Translations under genes and position numbers: made by a program
Notes under the pieces: model-generated
What the model was told of the DNA's origin: nothing
Databases searched by the model: none
Seen by the model: the letters and a program-made list of their open reading frames with translations, nothing else
NCBI GenBank assembly: GCA_050084985.1
Contig: JBITNC010000001.1
Coordinates: forward strand, 192,572,001-192,636,000
Direction: 5' to 3'
Origin: Nageia nagi
Taxonomy: Eukaryota; Pinophyta
DNA length: 64,000 nt
In this document: positions 62,007 through 64,000 of the stretch, in pieces
Layout of the letters: each line of letters opens with the position of its first letter
Numbering within the stretch: position 1 is the stretch's first letter

Positions 62007-62400
62007 TTGTATTTTGATCAATACAAATGCACATATAGAGCAAGGGCATGTATCATCCTTGTTTCTTCTTCTAGTGATGTCATTCTTATGTCATACAAAC
62101 TTGGTTTCAATTATACAAATAATATAACAGAATATGAGGCATTAATTCTTAGTTTGAAAGATGTTATTTTGTTTAAGATAAAATATCTTAATATTTATGA
62201 TGATTCCCAACTAGTCATTAACCAAGTTCATGGGACCCATAACACAAAAGATGAAAATTTTCTCCCTTACAAGTCTATGGTCAATATGCTTATTAGCCAC
62301 TTTGATTAGTACAAAACTGAAAACATACCAATAATAAATAATATATATGTAGATGCTATGGCAAGTGCATCATTATTATCCCTTATTGAAATAGAAGATA
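62007..62400 (+). pseudogene. Gypsy RNase H (RVT_3-type) remnant
   Basis: 62007-62309 is open for 100 codons: ARACIILVSSSSDVILMSYK, NYTNNITEYEALILSLKDVI, YLNIYDDSQLVINQVHGTHN, LPYKSMVNMLISHFD. This is the RNase H-like domain of Tat/Athila-like elements (TNN.AEYEALI.GL and DSQLVVNQV). Catalytic Glu (TEYEAL) and Asp (YDDSQL) are kept; the first Asp region reads YFDQYK. ADAMAS-like residues (VDAMASASLLSLIE) follow at about 62350-62391. Confidence 0.85.
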
Positions 62401-62869
62401 AGGAAATGGTTCTTACAATTAAGAAAATATGCATGCCTTCTTACTTAGACTGCATTCCTCTTGATCATTCCTATGAAAGTTGTTGTATACCCTCTCAGGG
62501 AATCTACTACTCCAACTTGGTATGGGGACATTTATTAATATTTGAAGGATCAAACTATTCCATGATATTTTGATAAAAATGAAAGAATTTGGTTGTAAAG
62601 GACAACCATCAAGTATGTGATCATTGAAAATTTTTATATATAAGATCATTTGAGGGTACTCTCTCAAAAGTTTTATATAGAATATCATTTGAGGGTACTC
62701 TCTCAAGGTGCCTCACACACCATGAAATAGAATCATGAATAAGCATATGAGGGATTTTGTGTAGGACATTTATGTACCAAAGTAATTTATACAAAACTTT
62801 TATGACTTGGGTATTATTGGCCATAAATTAAGGAATATTTTAAAATTCATGTGAAGAATTAATGCTTAT
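62401..62869 (+). other. Gypsy Pol between RNase H and integrase, with a short duplication
   Basis: Decayed. TATAAGATCATTTGAGGGTA with CTCTCAA (62637-62667) is repeated as TA(T)AGAATATCATTTGAGGGT with CTCTCAA (62674-62706), a local tandem duplication of about 38 bp. The zinc-binding N-terminal domain of integrase is only faintly present. Confidence 0.55.
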
Positions 62870-63807
62870 AATGTCAAAAATAATCCAATATTGAATGTTC
62901 ACCATCTCAAGTGCTCAATCTGATTGTGTCACCTTGGCCTTTTTCAATTTATGGCATTGATCTTATTGGTATGATAAATCCATATTCAAAATAAGAGTAT
63001 AAATTCATCATCATTGACATCAAATTCACAACAAAATGGGTAGAGGTTGTCCTAATGAAGTCTACCATATAATACAAGATCATCAACTTTTTCATTGACA
63101 ACATCATCACAAGATTTGGCATCCCACAATAATTGATAATGGATAATGGTCCTAACTTCGAAGGTAAGGACATGAAAGCTTTTTGAAATAAATATCATAT
63201 CACACAAAATTTTTCTTTTGTTTATTATTCTCAATATAATGGTTAAGTTGAAGCTTCTAACAAGGCCATTAGAATTATTCTTTCAAAAACATAGGATAGA
63301 TACAAAAGAGATTGGCACGAGCAATTTCCATATGCACTTTGGGTATACCAGACTAGTGTAAGAATAACTACAAGATTAACATATTTCTCTTTGATTTATG
63401 ATGAGGAAGTAGTTGTACCACTAGAAGTGGAAATTCCCTCACTAAGGATTTCCTTACAAGGTGAATTTCTTGATGAGGAATTAAGGTGAGCAAGATTACA
63501 ACTGAAATATTTGACTAAAAAACATTATGCAATAGAACATCATAAGGTATACCATGCAAAACTCAATAAGGCATATGAGAAAAAGGTAAAACCAAAAAGC
63601 TTTCAAGTAGGAGATTTGGTACTAAAAAGGAACATCAACAAAACAACAACCAATGATGAAGTAAAAGGCAAGTTTGAATCAAATTGTTTAGTCCCATATG
63701 TTGTCATAGACAAAATAGGCATAGGTGCATAAAGACTCTCCACCATCGATGGAAAAGAAGAGGAAAATACCTTTAATTCTAGACATCTAAAATATTTCTA
63801 TACATAA
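62870..63807 (+). pseudogene. Gypsy integrase and Pol C-terminus remnant
   Basis: WPFSIYGIDLIGMINP (about 62937), YKFIIIDIKFTTKWVEVVLM with the second-strand Asp region, FGIPQxLIMDNGPNFEGKDM with the second catalytic Asp, then SQYNGxVEASNKAIRIIL with the catalytic Glu, interrupted by stops. DWHEQFPYALWVYQTSVRIT follows, then from 63511 HYAIEHHKVYHAKLNKAYEK, FQVGDLVLKRN, KFESNCLVPYVV, and after a stop at 63730-63732 NTFNSRHLKYFYT with the natural stop at 63805-63807. That final segment is the GPY/F-type C-terminal domain. No chromodomain is seen. Confidence 0.9.
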
Positions 63808-64000
63808 AGAAACATCCTTTTACCCAAATCCAAAATGATGCATCTTTTGAGGTACATGTACAACTATGTATATTTTCATTTCAATTTTGATTTCTACATT
63901 TTATATGGTGTTGGTGCCCTTCTTTTTTACTAACATAACATTGACACCCTTATCTTCCATACAATGATTACAAAAAAATCTTATTTATGAAAATCAACTT
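63808..64000 (+). other. Untranslated 3' interior of the gypsy element
   Basis: A+T-rich sequence after the Pol stop. No polypurine tract or LTR start is reached before the window ends. Confidence 0.4.

Noticed and set aside
1-64000. A new multi-gene biological system
   Set aside because: Only one intact host gene is present and all other coding signals are decayed transposable elements; nothing supports a functional cluster.

Overview
The window is nuclear DNA of a land plant, strongly A+T-rich, with one convincing host gene and otherwise mostly old, decayed retroelements. The gene has plant-type introns and encodes a plant-type copper pump. The retroelements include Ty1/copia copies with the initiator-Met tRNA primer site, Tat/Athila-like Ty3/gypsy copies, a LINE 3' end, a plant mobile domain fragment and Penelope-like-type reverse transcriptase copies. 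The retroelement load, the heavy decay and the Penelope-like sequences suggest a gymnosperm such as a conifer. That assignment is an inference.

Layout. 1-5.3 kb: a decayed gypsy piece (protease, then a zinc-finger-like segment, then arrays of degenerate tandem repeats) ending at a hairpin, a polypurine tract and an LTR start at 5283. 6.2-7.1 kb: 3' end of a LINE with a poly(A) tail. 7.1-13.8 kb: A+T-rich DNA with a plant mobile domain fragment at about 9.3 kb. 13.8-14.5 kb: a minus-strand gypsy LTR end. 15.5-16.2 and 24.0-24.8 kb: two copies of a 0.75 kb dispersed repeat. They flank a minus-strand copia element at 17.7-24.0 kb that has lost its 5' LTR and its RNase H segment. 27.0-28.0 kb: minus-strand gypsy gag. 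29.2-34.2 kb: three partial copies of a Penelope-like-type reverse transcriptase element, two direct and one inverted. 34.4-37.7 kb: another gypsy 3' end and LTR with a TATA box, then tandem repeats.

38.1-44.1 kb is the host gene, a P1B-type copper ATPase of the HMA5 type. Five coding exons (40146-40454, 40580-41977, 42096-42350, 42779-42901, 43078-44028) join in frame to 1011 residues with every catalytic motif intact. A TATA box, a leader exon with two small upstream ORFs and a 1.6 kb leader intron are proposed upstream.

44.8-64.0 kb is a plus-strand Tat/Athila-like gypsy element (gag at 47 kb; reverse transcriptase, RNase H and integrase at 60.4-63.8 kb). It is split by a nearly complete minus-strand copia element (48108-56688) with both LTRs, primer site, polypurine tract and a near-perfect 5-bp target duplication. 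All retroelement reading frames carry stops and frameshifts, so none looks autonomous. I found no CRISPR array, rRNA, tRNA or prokaryote-style operon, and no convincing new multi-gene system. The most unusual content is the Penelope-like-type copies with their inverted arrangement, and the structured RNA elements (hairpins) at retroelement ends.
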